Of a stretch of 64,000 nt of DNA, positions 33,992-45,731 are shown piece after piece. Numbering within the stretch: the stretch's first letter is position 1; each line of letters begins with the position of its first letter. The DNA is taken from contig NC_063022.1 in NCBI RefSeq assembly GCF_020509005.1, positions 2,666,001 through 2,730,000 on the forward strand. The letters run 5' to 3'. Source of the DNA: Fulvia fulva. Lineage: Eukaryota; Ascomycota; Dothideomycetes; Mycosphaerellales; Mycosphaerellaceae. Made by a program: the position numbers and the translations under genes. Below the pieces are notes generated by a model that saw only the letters and a program-made list of their open reading frames with translations, was not told the DNA's origin and ran no database searches.

Positions 33992-35516
33992 ATGACAAGC
34001 TTTTTGCAAGCCACGAGCTGGCCAGCATTGGCTGCATTGGCGGCTGGAGCTTTCATACTATACCACATAGCAACAGCAATCTCTACATGGAGACGACTGG
34101 CTTCGATACCAGCACCGTCATGGACTGCGCATATCTCCAATCTGTGGGTTGCCGCAGTCACTTACTCGGGACGGCAATACTCGGTTCATCGAGACCTTCA
34201 CAGGAAATATGGACCCCTGGTGCGAGTTGGACCCAACAGTGTTGTAACGAACGACCCCAACGTCATCAGAAGGATCACCGGAGTAAAAGAGGGCTGGCAT
34301 CGGGACTCGTACTACAAAGCTGGCAAATTCAATCCATATCATGACAACCTGTTCAGCCGTCTGAGCCCAAAGGAACATACGTGGGCAAAGTCGCGCACCA
34401 TAGCTGCTTACAGCGGTCGTGAGACACCGGACCTGGAAATTGGAGTCAATGAGTTGGTCGAAACGTTACTGGAAAGGATCGAGAATGGGTATGCGAATCA
34501 TGTCGACAGCTTGCCAACCCTTCCACTCATGAACCTTGGCAAGATCAGCAACTATTTCACCATCGATGTGATAACAAGACTAGCATTCGGGGAAGCTTTT
34601 GGCTACCTCAGCGAGGAGAAAGATCACTTCAACTTCCTCGCAGGCCTCCATGACCTCTGGCCGCAAATGTCTAGCTGCGCGGATCTGCCCATCTTGCGGA
34701 AGATCTTGTTCTCCCCAACCTTTCTGGCGTTACTAGGACCGAAGCCCACGGACAAGATGGGATTTGGGGCCCTCATGAAACCTGCCAACGATCACGTTGC
34801 GAAGCGGTTTGCGCATGACGCCAAGGCTAAACAGGACATGCTCGGTTCCATGATCAAACACGGTCTCAACCAAATCGAGTGCGAAACAGAAGGCCTCTTC
34901 ATGATCATCGCCGGCACAGAAAGTACAGCAGCCGCGATCCGCTCTGCCATTATCCACACCATCTCATCTCCTCGAGTCTACTCCAAGCTCAAGCAAGAGA
35001 TCACCACCGCCGTCCGCGAAGGCCAAGTCTCAGACGCAATCACGTTCCAAGAAGCAAAAGCTCTCCCATACCTCCAGGCAGTCATCTACGAAAGTGTCCG
35101 CATGCGTCCGCCGCTCATTGGCTTCTTTCCCAAAGTGGTCCCTCCCGAGGGAGAGACCATTCTCGGCTAAGATATCCCCGGCGGTACTGCGTTGGGATCT
35201 AACATGTGTGCGTTCCTAACCTCGGAGGAGTACTTTGGCCCCGATGCGGACACGTTCTCACCTGAGAGGTTCATGGTGCTTGAGGAGGATGAGAGGAAGA
35301 GGATGGAGAGGAATGTGGAGTTGGCTTTTGGGAGTGGACAGTGGATGTGTGTGGGGAAGACGATTGCGTTTATGGAGCTGTTCAAGAGTGTTTTTGAGGT
35401 ATGTGTTGATAGGAGAGGGAGATGGGAGGGGATTGTGCTGATCGTGAGATTTTGTCGTATGGGGTGTTTTTGGAGACGAATCTTATGGTTATAGGGTGAC
35501 GAAGGTTGAGACTTGA
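33992..35516 (+). pseudogene. Cytochrome P450 (pisatin-demethylase-like), with premature TAA and damaged 3' end
   Basis: The frame starts MTSFLQATSW with an N-terminal membrane anchor (WPALAALAAGAFILYHIA), then KYGPLVRVGPNSV near residue 75. The I-helix is IIAGTESTAAAIR and ExxR is YESVRMRPP. TAA at 35168-35170 interrupts the segment between the ExxR and the PERF region. The same frame continues after it with SPERF and the haem loop FGSGQWMCVG. Beyond ELFKSVFE the similarity becomes patchy: a GTATGT donor is present, and the final SYGVFLETNLMV is followed by a two-base offset before RVTKVET. The gene could therefore not make an intact haem protein as read. Its family is that of ascomycete P450s acting on small aromatic or terpenoid substrates; partner role with the synthase is inference. 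Confidence 0.75.
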
Positions 35517-36082
35517 TACATTTTTGGTTCGAGGATAACTTGATCTTTGGCTGAGGCTTCATCTTGAACAGGATCCCGCGTCGTGTGCTCTCAAGTACCG
35601 AACAAATACCGATGCTGTGAATGCTTAGTGGCGCAATCTGTACAGATGCACGCACCTGTTCCATGACCCGAGTCAGGTAGGACGACACGCGACCTGCTTT
35701 GGACCATGTTCTGAACGCATATCCGGAAAGTGCCAACAATCGCTAATCCTTGCTGACATCGGAGTCCGACAAATCCTTATCACCAACATCAGGCTGCATG
35801 CAAGGGCATCCAACGACACTTACTCAAGCTTTGCAAACGAAGCCTTCACGGAACGTTCAGTCTGCAAAATCCGGTCTTGCTTACCTCCCTGTCAATGGCG
35901 AAACCTCGCTTGGCGAGGTTGAAGGAAGGATGATCAATATCCAGATAGACCGATGTCCGATGGTAATCGTCAGCAGCAACGAAGGTATTGTCACTTGCCA
36001 GTAGAAGCCTTGAAGATTGGTCCCTCCATTGATCACAGCCTTGGTTGCTCTCATTCTTGCTCCAAAGCAGCATTCTTCCACA
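35517..36082. other. Intergenic between the two P450s
   Basis: 3' flank of the first and promoter of the second P450. No supported gene or repeat. Confidence 0.4.
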
Positions 36083-37673
36083 ATGGATACAATCCACTCT
36101 GTTCCCCTACCGAGTACAATCCCACTTCCTAGTACTCTCTGGGCGACGACCTCCCTCTCCACGATCCTCTTGGCTTTATTCGCTATACTAGGCATCTGGA
36201 TCACCTCTCACATCATCTACCGCCTTTACTTCCACCCTCTCTCCAAATACTCAGGCCCGCTACTCAACGCCATCTCCTCCATCCCAGCCGCCTATCAAGT
36301 CTACGCCGGGACCCAACCACGTACCTTCCAAGCCCTTCACGCCAAGTACGGCCACGTATTTCGCAGCGGTCCCAACGACCTCTCATTTTGCGGCGCAGAT
36401 GCCTGGGAAGATATCTACGGCGTGCAGAAAGTTGGTCCAAACTTTCAGAAAGACCCCAGCTGGCTTGCAGTCGTGTCGCCGAAGAATGGACAGACGGGAG
36501 TCAGCATGGCGCCCCCGGAGACGCATACACGACAGAGAAATGCATTAGGGGCGACTTTTATGAATGAGGCTTTGCTTAATCAGGAAGAGTTTATTCGCGG
36601 GCATGTTGAGAAGTTTATGGAGGTGCTTAGGAAATGCGCGAAGGAGAATAGGGCGATTGATTTTTCGCATTGGTTTACGTATCTGTCGTTCGATGTGATT
36701 GGGGAGGTGGTATTTGGGGAGCCTTTCAGTTGTCTTGATGACGAGGAGCATGCTACGAGCTGGGCGAGGGCCATCAATGACATCTTCCAATCTGGCGCCT
36801 GGGAGCAGGCTTTTGGACAGGCTGCGGGAGTGCAGACTTGGCTGCATAGGATGCTGGTCAAGGCTTTTATCCCTGAGGCGCCCAAGATCTGGAGGCAGAA
36901 GCATTTGAAGCAGTCGACTGAGAAGACTATGAGGAGATTGAAAGAAGGTGAGAGGGGGCACGGCGATATCGTTGGACACATTCTTCGCAACAATGAGACG
37001 AAGAAGGCACGACTCTCGGAGACGGAATTGATTCTGAACATGGTTCAATTCATCAGTGCCGGCTCTGAGACGACTGCGTCACTCTTCACGGGCTGGATCT
37101 TTTACATCCTATCCAGCCCTGACGCCCAGAAGAAAGTCGTGGAAGAAGTCCGCAATGCCTTCAGCAGTCCGGAAGAGATCTCCTGGACCTCAGTCGGCAA
37201 GCTCGCGTACCTCGAGGCTACCATTCACGAAGCACTACGTCTCGTCTCTCCGGCACCGTGCAATCAACATCGCGTCGTACCACCAGGTCAAGGCAAGATG
37301 ATCGACGGTAACTACGTCCCGCCCGGCGTGACAGTCGGTGTTGCGGCGGGGGTTGCAGAGCGACATCCAGATAACTGGACAGATGCGGAGAAGTTCGTGC
37401 CTGAGAGGTGGCTCGGTGCAGAGCGGTATCAGAATGACAAGCGCCATGCTAGCCAGCCTTTTGGGTTAGGTGTTCGGGCTTGTGTTGGGAAGAATCTTTC
37501 CTTCTTTGAGGCCCGGCTGATGCTCGCGAATTTGTTGTGGAATTTTGATCTGTGTTTCGACGAGAGCGCTGAGGCCAGAGAGGCTAGAGAAATGGGCCAG
37601 GGGTAATATGTTGGTGTGGCATGTCTGGGTCAAGCCGCCTATGCTGGTGAAGATGAGGGAGGTGGTGAGATAG
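36083..37673 (+). pseudogene. Second cytochrome P450, frameshifted in its last 30 codons
   Basis: The frame starts MDTIHSVPLP with a membrane anchor (LLALFAILGIWITSHIIY), then HPLSKYSGPLL and YGHVFRSGPNDLSF. I-helix: FISAGSETTASLF. ExxR: HEALRLVSP. PERW follows, and the haem loop is FGLGVRACVGKNLSFFEARLML, so the catalytic core is complete. The frame ends at TAA 37604-37606, but shifting by one base near 37580-37590 yields KWARGNMLVWHVWVKPP and a stop at 37671, which is the normal kind of P450 C-terminus. A one-base indel is therefore likely, replacing about 25 residues. The enzyme might still fold. It resembles the isotrichodermin-hydroxylase-like group; the substrate is not known. Confidence 0.75.
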
Positions 37674-37922
37674 GATGTGCTGTAGGGTGGATCCTCAGTA
37701 ATCTTAGTTCTTGGACATCACATGAAGCTTGGAAAGTCAGGAGGTACCCTCGGGCATAAACGTTCTCTATCTCTTTGTCCAACGTGACCACTTCGAGTCT
37801 CAAGTCGCAAGTCACAAGTCACAAGTCACAAGTCGCGAGCCGCGAGCCGCGGGCCACAGGCCGACAAGAGGACCTCTCTCCTCGACCAAACTTCTTCCTT
37901 TCTTCCACAACAGTACGGCGGC

Positions 37923-38015
37923 GTTGGAGGTGGCGGTGGCACTGGATGGTTTCCAGCGCGAGAGTGGTGGTCACCACCCCAAGCGCCACCATCCAGTGCC
38001 ACCGCCACCTCCAAC
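37923..38015. repeat. Perfect 28 bp inverted repeat with 37 bp loop
   Basis: Arms 37923-37950 and 37988-38015 are exact reverse complements (GTTGGAGGTGGCGGTGGCAC in the left arm). The loop holds a smaller GTGGT/ACCAC palindrome. Confidence 0.95.
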
Positions 38016-38030
38016 AGGACTAGCGGAATC

Positions 38031-38068
38031 AACAGGAGAGGGCGAACATGGGTTCGTCCTCTCCTGTT
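38031..38068. repeat. 17 bp inverted repeat, 4 bp loop
   Basis: Arms AACAGGAGAGGGCGAAC (38031-38047) and 38052-38068 pair with one mismatch. Transcribed, it would form a stable hairpin just downstream of the larger one. Confidence 0.9.
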
Positions 38069-38481
38069 TTGCGGTCGGTTCGGGGGATGTGAAAGGTGTG
38101 GGTAGCAGGGTGTCGAAAGGGATTGGTCGTGCCTTTTACATTGCCCAGTGGGCCCGTAAAGTGGCGAGGTAGCTTCGATTGGTCGATGCAGGAGGGAGCT
38201 GGCATGGGAGCAGTTCAGTGTGTGAACATACCCCGGGGTCGGATCGCTACCTCCATTGCAATCCTGATGTTCTCTGACCACATGGTCCCACGCTGCATGC
38301 TGGTTCACTCGACGTGGACAATGCCTTTGTCTGCTTCGGCGGAATGCCTTTGTCTCCTACTGAGTTCTTTCGTAACACCGTGTCGTGAATGAAGGGTATT
38401 CGATACCCGCAGTGCCCACAGATAATTACATATAATTCCCGTTGCTCGTGTTCTTTTGCCTCTAGATCGTGACTGGTAACC

Positions 38482-38901
38482 ATGTTCGACGCCACCGTTC
38501 AAAACAACGCGACCATGACGTTCAACGCCAACATAACGTTCAGTGCTAGCATCACGCTTACCACAGCTTGCTTATGGATGTCTTGCGTAGTTCTTGCAAC
38601 GCTCCTGGTTAAGATGTTGCTCGACACCTACTTCCCAAAGGGGGGAGCAGCCAACCCCAACCTCAACAACACCCTCCCAGCAGGACGAGAACTGGTCTTT
38701 TCCAGGAACATTGCGCTGCCCACCTCTTTGCCAGTTGCCAAGATCTGTAACTCCTGCAAAGGACAGCTCATCGGCCCAAGATATGCACCTCGCAGCTGTC
38801 TGTACTGCAGACTCTGCGTTCAGCTCGGTGTCGATCATGATCACAGCCATTGTGAGCTGTGCCACAGTCACCACTTTCGAGCCGAGCCCCAGGGATCCTG
38901 A
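38482..38901 (+). CDS. Small hypothetical membrane protein with a Cys/His cluster
   Basis: 139 residues. One transmembrane segment near residues 25-47 (ITLTTACLWMSCVVLATLLVK region), then a soluble part with CNSC, CLYCRLC and HSHCELCHSHH, which looks like a zinc-binding ribbon. I recognise no family. It might be lineage-specific; the start ATG follows the DNA motif GGTAACC. No clear link to the P450s next door. Confidence 0.4.
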   Translation: MFDATVQNNATMTFNANITFSASITLTTACLWMSCVVLATLLVKMLLDTYFPKGGAANPNLNNTLPAGRELVFSRNIALPTSLPVAKICNSCKGQLIGPRYAPRSCLYCRLCVQLGVDHDHSHCELCHSHHFRAEPQGS

Positions 38902-39388
38902 GATAGACGCTGGCCGTTACTCTTGGTCCTTCTTCCTTGAGCTTTTATGCGTTGCAAACATTCGACGAACACCACAGCCTGGTACAAAGGCGCTTTGATG
39001 GTAAGTAGGTACTTTGCATAGATTGGAATTCATTGGAGCAAACATAGGTCTTCTTGAGCATACAGTACTCTAGGTCAGTGGTATGCACCGCCTCGTCTTG
39101 TCTATGTTATTCACCGTCAGTTCCTGCCTCTCATATTGCAATTCATTCACTCACATGTACAACGGCCAGCGGGTCCGAGCGTCTCGCTGGCCGTTCAGCC
39201 TGTCTCTACTGTTCTTAAGTCACTGATACTCAACACATTTACCAGTATAAACTACCTCAAAGCAAAGTCAGCACAGACGATACCACCACCACGTCCTTCC
39301 TTCAAGCTCAATATCGATCCACCAAGAGTAAGCTACTTCCCCATCTTCAAACGTTCCTGCTACATGCTAACATCCTTTCCAGTTCACC
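38902..39388. other. Intergenic, with a probable 5' UTR intron
   Basis: At 39328-39382 lies a canonical intron (GTAAGC, branch GCTAAC, acceptor TTCCAG) ending six bases before the next ATG, so the downstream gene likely has a spliced leader. Nothing else recognised. Confidence 0.55.
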
Positions 39389-39721
39389 ATGTCTACAGAA
39401 CCAATCGACAAGGGCCATCGCAAGCAAAATCTGGACTCCGGCAAGCTTCCTGGCTTCAACACAATCTGCACTGCCGTGGATGACAAGCTCGATCCGCGCT
39501 CCGAGCAGATCAAACTCGCACCAATGCAGACCAAGAAGGAAGGCAAGATCGAGAGCACAGACAAGAGGAGTACTGTCGAGTCGAAGCCCGCGCCAATCGA
39601 GCCGAAGCGCGGTTACGATGCCCACGTGTCAACTGACGACGCCCTCGACAACGCTGTTGCGGAAGATGCCGGGGATCTTGAGGACATCAAGCGATACAGG
39701 GAGGAGCAGGAGGGACAGTGA
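39389..39721 (+). CDS. Small charged, disordered hypothetical protein
   Basis: 110 residues, rich in Lys, Asp and Glu, without hydrophobic core, signal or membrane span. The probable 5' UTR intron just upstream supports it as an expressed gene. Family not recognised; composition recalls small stress-type disordered proteins, but no motif supports that. Confidence 0.5.
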   Translation: MSTEPIDKGHRKQNLDSGKLPGFNTICTAVDDKLDPRSEQIKLAPMQTKKEGKIESTDKRSTVESKPAPIEPKRGYDAHVSTDDALDNAVAEDAGDLEDIKRYREEQEGQ

Positions 39722-39896
39722 TGGCATCGCATTAAGCAATGGAGGAGAAAGGAGCATCGTATGAGCGTAGCGCGCCAATACAGCTTGAGCTGGGTCGAGC
39801 GACTGAAGTTCTAAGACGTGCTTTGGATCTGCAAGATATCGAAACTATCGCTCCGAGGGGCTTGGTCCTTAGACACGGGTGGTATACCCGCCCGGT

Positions 39897-42800
39897 TTAT
39901 ACTCTCCAGATAGCAGGGTACTGGCCTTCGGACGCTACATTCCCTGAGCACCTCATCGTCACATTGACACCAGTATTTGCGAACATCCCGCCGTTCTCTA
40001 GCAAGGCGAATGTATACTCTCCCTTCTCCACTTCCCACTCATATTTCCTGTTCAAGATCTTCAGATACCTGTCGACTTCTAGATCCATAGTAACCACCTT
40101 CGTCTCACCAGGTTCGAGATACACCCTCGTGAACGCAACAAGCTGTTTAACAGGCTGCGAGATCTGACTGACCCGCTGCAGGAGGTAGACTTGCGGGACG
40201 TACGATCCTGCCATAATACCATTGTTCGTTACGCTCACGGTGAACGCAATCGTCGAATCTGCGCCGAACGTAGTGGTAGAGTTGTCTGGCAAGCTTAATG
40301 CCATGAAGTCCTGGGTGTCGAAAGTCGTGTAGCTCAGTCCGTGTCCGAAGGAATAAGCAGGGCTGACATCTTTGTCAACGTATGCGGCGAGATGCGTACT
40401 GCCCTTGTAGTTGTAGAACATTGGCATTTGGCCTACTTCTCTCGGCACTGATAATGGCATCCTGCCGCCGGGGTTGAAGTCTCCGAACAGGACATCTGAG
40501 ATGGCTTGGCCGGCACTCTGGCCACCGAACCAAGTTGACAGCACAGCAGAGCTCGCATTGTAGTACTCTGGGATCGCAAAAGGACGACCGCCTTGCAGGA
40601 CTAAGATGGTCGTTTTGTTGAGGGCATAGATTGCTTCGGCGAGGGCAGTTTGGTTCAAAGACAGACCCATAGTAGCGCGGTCGCCATTCTCACCATCGCT
40701 GTTCCAGTTGGCACCAAGGGCGAGGATGATCGTGTCGGCGTCCTTTGCGACCTCGATGGCTTGGGAAAGTGCTGAGTCGTTTGTAGTGGTGTTTGCGGGC
40801 GATACTAAGTTCCAGAAGAGCATTACCTCAGCGTTGAGGGAGTTCATATTAGCAATCTTCTGGTACAAGTTCCAGCTTTGGAATTCGAGGCGGATCTTGT
40901 GTGTCGCTCCCGGCTGGAAGGTGAAAGGTGCCGAACCAGGTGGCGGTAGCGTACTGTTCTGCAGGCTGAAAGCGCGGGACGGAATGTTGGAGAGGAAGTT
41001 ACCAGCGGTAGTCAGCGGAGCGTTGACATGGAGTTGGTCGTCGACGTAGAGGTTTGCAGTTGCATTCCAAGAGATTCCAACGCCAAGCCAGCCTTCAGTA
41101 GCTACATCCACCGGTACTGTAAGGACACCTTCCCAGATGGCGCTGAAGTTGTTGGAGGGTAAGCCAGGCGGTGGATACAGTCCCCAGTCACCGACAGGTA
41201 CCTCGACTGCCGTTACTGTTGGGAGGCTGAAGTTTGTATCTGCGTAGTAAGTAGCCTGTAAACCTCCCTTTGTGCCATTGGTGGTGCTGAGGTGGTATCC
41301 AGGGATTGGGTATTGAGCATTGTACAGCCACGTGTTTGCGCCCCATGCCGTAACTAATTCGATAGATGAGTTGGCGGCCTGCAATGTGTTCAGCAGTCCT
41401 TGTCGAAGCGTTGAGGAGTATGCGACAGGATACTGGCCGAACTGTCCAGAGTAGTCTGCGTAGTTGAGCATGTCCGAGAATGGTCCAATCAGGGCTATCT
41501 TGTTGCACTCTGAAGCTTTCGTCTTGAGTGGAAGGGTAGAGTTCTGGTTCTCAAGAAGTACAATGCTCTTGCGGGCGGCCTCCAAGGTCAACGGCACATG
41601 CTCAGCTGTCAATGCTCCGGCGTCAAGGTCATCTGGGATGTAGGGATTCGAGAAGAGGCCTAGGTCGTATTTAACACAAAGAATCCGCCGCATTTTGCCC
41701 TTCAAAGTTTCAAGCGTTACAGTGCGATTCTGCACAAGGCCAAGAGTGGACTGCGTCATGTCAGTAATGGCACTCGATGGGGCTTGAATAACCTACATTC
41801 AGATACGTGCTTAGAGGGTAGTCGTAGTACGAGATCATCCCACCCGCGTTGAACCACTGTCCGATGGTATCGGCTGGACTTGACGACACGACATGGACTT
41901 TCTCCAGCTCAGACATGCCTATGGAGACGTCAGCCAGAGACATCTCAACATACCTTAGAACTTACCAGTATCATCAGCAATGACAAAGCCATCATACCCC
42001 CAGCTATCTAGCGCATCGTAAAGCAGCGGACTGACATGCGAAGGCACATCGTCCACTTCGCTGTAAGCCATCATGACTCCTCGAACACCACCAAGATCGA
42101 ATGCGGCCTTGAATGGGACTAGAAGATTCTCGAGGACCTCTCGATTGCCATGTCCCATCCAAGGCGCGGCGTTGAGACCAGACTGAGGTGCTCCATGTGC
42201 CGCGAAGTGCTTCATGACCGGTACGACAGCATCCTGCTGCTCCCAAGAGCTGTTTTTGGACATGCCAGAAGCGTAAGCTACGCCTAGATGACTGGTGAGA
42301 ATGTGGTCCTCACCCCAGTCCTCTGTCTTCCGCGTTAGTACAGCATCTTCTCCAAAGTAATCATGCCTCACCTTGACATCTGCCCCACCTCGAGTCTCTA
42401 CAAACATCGAGAACCGGCGAAAGGCACGCATGAACACCAATTGCCCTCGCCTCCGCCCCAATAGCTCCACCAACGCGATTCACCACATCTGCATCCCACG
42501 ATGCAGCCATGGCAAGGGACTGCGGAAACATGCTCTGGTTGAAGGAACCCACGCCGTGCAAGCACTCGCCGATGTGCATGAACGGGATCTTCAGCCTTGA
42601 CTTCTCCAGATTGAGGCGTTGCAGCTCGTTGACGTAGGTCTTGTTTTGAGTGTACCAGTCGTGGATGACGCCGATGCCAGCATCTGGTGCGAGTTGGAGA
42701 GCATGATCGTAAAGCTCATTCGTGGTGTGGGGGCCTATGGCGTCGTCGGCGAAGAATAAGTAGAGCTGCAGGGCCATTTCTGGGACTGTCATCTGAGAGA

Positions 42801-42936
42801 CGATGTTTTCGATGAAGGCTGTCTTGTTAGAGGCATCGGTTGGCGGCGAGGTGTAGTCATTTTGGCGGATGTCGATGCTGGCCACCGTGACCAGGAGAGA
42901 AAGGCATGCCGTGGCTGCTAGACGGAAGCGACGCAT
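39897..42936 (-). CDS. Secreted GH3 glycoside hydrolase (beta-glucosidase/xylosidase-like) with PA14-like insert
   Basis: Four exons (42936-42372, 42322-41966, 41918-41797, 41750-39897) and introns of 49, 47 and 46 bp give 965 residues. A signal peptide (MRRFRLAATACLSLLVTVAS) is followed by the GH3 barrel: FMHIGECLHGVG, DSRWGRCQEDWGED across intron 1, KHFAAHGAPQSG and the nucleophile Asp in FVIADDTG. The second domain has IVLLENQNSTLPL and ALIGPFSD. A PA14-like module lies around residues 490-640 (YYADTNFSLP, LYVDDQL). A fibronectin-III-like C-terminus follows from about residue 860. GH3 enzymes of this layout release glucose or xylose from plant or wall oligosaccharides outside the cell. The exact sugar cannot be read from the sequence. 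Confidence 0.9.
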
Positions 42937-43488
42937 GTTGTGCTGCCAATGTCAATGTGCCCGGGCGAGACGGTCGTTGTGAAGAAAGACATTGCCCATA
43001 CTTGACCATCTCTGCTGCGATACGAAGCGTCACGACCGGCATCGATGTTACAGTAACAGTGAGACGCGTTGCAAGCGGGGAGCGATGCAGTAGCATGAAG
43101 ACAAAAGAGTTCGTGATGATCCTTGACGCATTTACCCGGAGGATGATGAGGTTGATCTCGTTCCTGCGTGGGACGGCATGACCTCGGCAATGACTTGGTG
43201 GCTGTTTCTCACCTACCTACATGTACATGTAAGAGGTAAGATACCTCCTTTCTCAGGCGCTTCAATCAAAGTCCCTTCAATACTTGATGGTGAGGGCGAA
43301 GTGACATTGCCGTGGGGGCGCAAAGCCAACTTCAATCAAAATTTCATGGCTATTGCTTACCGACCACCAGGTCTGAAATGGAGATGGTTTCTCACCATCA
43401 CTCGAATTGAAAGGCTCCTCCATCAATTATGCATTACAATGCCATCGCTACGGTCTGAATGTCTGTGGCTATCTACGCCGTACGCCGC
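42937..43488. other. Intergenic
   Basis: Promoter side of the GH3 gene and 3' flank of the tyrosinase. Nothing recognised. Confidence 0.4.
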
Positions 43489-44875
43489 TCATTCATACAT
43501 GTAGCAGAGGTCGCCTTGCGTCGTACTCATCACATCTCGAACTTTGACGTCGAGGAAGATGTCCGAGATGTGGATCGTAGCATCCAGCGAAATGGGAGGA
43601 GCGGGTTCCCCTGTTGTGGTCAGTTTACCGCATCACCAAATGCTTGATTGGAAGATACTCACAGCCGGTACGGAAGGGGTCGAACTCGTGCTGGTTGGTC
43701 GCGATCTGGTATAATCGGTTCGCAGGATCCTGCAGCTGCCAGAAGCTCCACATGCGGTCAAGCATGCAATGGTGCAGGAAGAACCAGCAGTCACCGGCAG
43801 AAGCTGGTATGTTCGCCTGGAGCCCGCCCATGAAAGCGTGAGGCATGGAGTGGAGGCCTACACCTCTTGCCTCGATCCGGAGTACCCACTCGTTCATATC
43901 TGGAAGCATGTCAGCGATTGAGCTCATCAGGACGAAGAGAAACGACTTACCCTCGACATTTTGAATCGTCGCGGCGACCTTCTCATACGTCAAGTTCTGC
44001 AACATGCCCGAGTCGAACTGTCGCTCCAAAGGTCGAGGATTGTACGCCAGCCCATCTTCGGTCGGGTTGTCGATACAGACTGTTGTTCCAGGAACAGGGC
44101 CCATGTTAACAGTCCAGTTCTGGAAAGGTCCCGTGGTCACAAAGCTACAGGTCTCGCTCCTGTGATCGCCATCTCCGGAAATTGACGTGTCCGAGCCATC
44201 GAACAAGGGCCAATCCTCTGGTGCCATCCCGACGTATCTGGACCAATCGAAGAATGGCATGTATCCAATGTAGCCGCACTCTTGCCGTAGTGCCCGTTCC
44301 ATATTCACGACGAATTTCCTGTGCCAGATGGCGTTCCATACCGAGAAGTGTATGTCGCGCCAGTTGTGGATATGCGGTGCTACCCAGTCGTCCCATCTGT
44401 TCCTCACACCGGGAGCCCAGGTCCTCGATGTCTTGGCTGGCAAGTTGGCCATGCAGTGGCACGCGGAAATAAAGCTCCTCTTCATCTCATCGCTCAAGTC
44501 GCTCCTACACTCAACACGTCAGTATTTCTGTATCGGACACTGATGGCTACAGCTTCACGCCTACCATTCCTTCCTGACAGCGATGTTGTCCTTGGTACAG
44601 CCTGGTGCCATGTCTGCATAGATGTTCTGCATGTATCTGTCATGGATTCTCTGCATCGCAACGTCCGGCGCCTCGTCCAAGCCCATCTTAGCATTGGCCT
44701 TGTGCGTGATTGCCATGACTTCCGGTGTATCTGGCGCCAAAGGTCCCAAACCTGCCTCCTCGGCGCGTTTCTGCATCGCCGCGGCGTCCACATGTTGCAA
44801 CAAAAGAACCAAAGCGAGAAAAGCAGGCCATATCGACGCAAGACCAAAACGAGAGGGGGCCATGTTCCGAGGCAA
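43489..44875 (-). CDS. Secreted tyrosinase-like copper oxidase
   Basis: Four exons (44875-44565, 44504-43951, 43899-43663, 43610-43489) with introns of 60, 51 and 52 bp give 407 residues. An N-terminal signal peptide ends near HVDAAAMQKR. Tyrosinases oxidise phenols to quinones, as in melanin synthesis. CuA: the stretch PHIHNWRDIHFSVW then IWHRKF near residues 155-180. CuB: GLHSMPHAFMGG and FFLHHCMLDRMWSFW near 320-350. The last exon ends with GDLCYMY, a typical end for short fungal tyrosinases without the long C-terminal cap. The start could also be the Met at 44863. A role in phenolic or pigment chemistry outside the cell is plausible. Confidence 0.88.
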
Positions 44876-45731
44876 GAAAAAGGTGCCAAGCGAGTGTCGA
44901 GGTCGAAGTAATCAAGGAGAAGAGGTACTGTAAAAGAGGTCAAAACGCAAAGGCGTCGCCAGGAGGAGGCGGCATCAGCCTTTCATCTAATAGCGGAGTT
45001 GCAGGAAGAAACATTATTTCTAGAAACTCTGTGGCATCAGGCTTTATCCTGGTGCTGGAAGTGTACAGGCTTCAAATTGTTTACGGCTCGGCTTCGTCGT
45101 CAAACGTTTCATGCATCGTGGGCGACAGCGGGCTGTAACCTTCACAGCAGCATGCCTCAAACGTCATGTTCGACGCTGGACTTTTTCATCTTGTTTGCAG
45201 AAGATGGCATCGAGTTGTTGGCGGCATTTGCTGCTGGCTGTCACGAACCCCCAGAACTGTGCCCGCGGAATACGAGGCTCATCAGCCAATGCACATGGTT
45301 GACAAAGTCAGACAGCGTGGCCTCCTGGGCAAATACTACTATTTCGCACGTTCGCATTCGCTATCTCGCATGTAGATTCGCCAAATCCGGCAATTTTTAG
45401 GTACCTAAGGCACTAAGATCCGACATAGTCGTGAGAGCTTTACTCTTCGAAGTTCAATCTAAATTGTCTCGAGGACAACGACTTTTATTGCCCCCCCCCC
45501 CAAACCCCCGAGGGGGGCTCAAAAAGCATAGGATACGAGGTCTTGCGATTCAGTTATAAGTGCTCTTTGGATGTATTCAATTTGGAGTCCATCTGACCTC
45601 GCATTTCAAGTGCGAAGTTCACCAACTTCAGCAAATTTCAGGCCAGATCAGTGCAAGCGAAATAGCGAATGCGTACGTGCGAAATAGTATTTGCCGGCCT
45701 CCTGCCTTTTCAGTCTGGAATCCCACACGGT

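Larger units (their letters stand above)
37674..38481. other. Intergenic rich in short repeats and hairpins
   Basis: Contains a CAAGTCA-type microsatellite (about 37798-37850) and the two inverted repeats listed separately. No supported gene. Confidence 0.5.
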
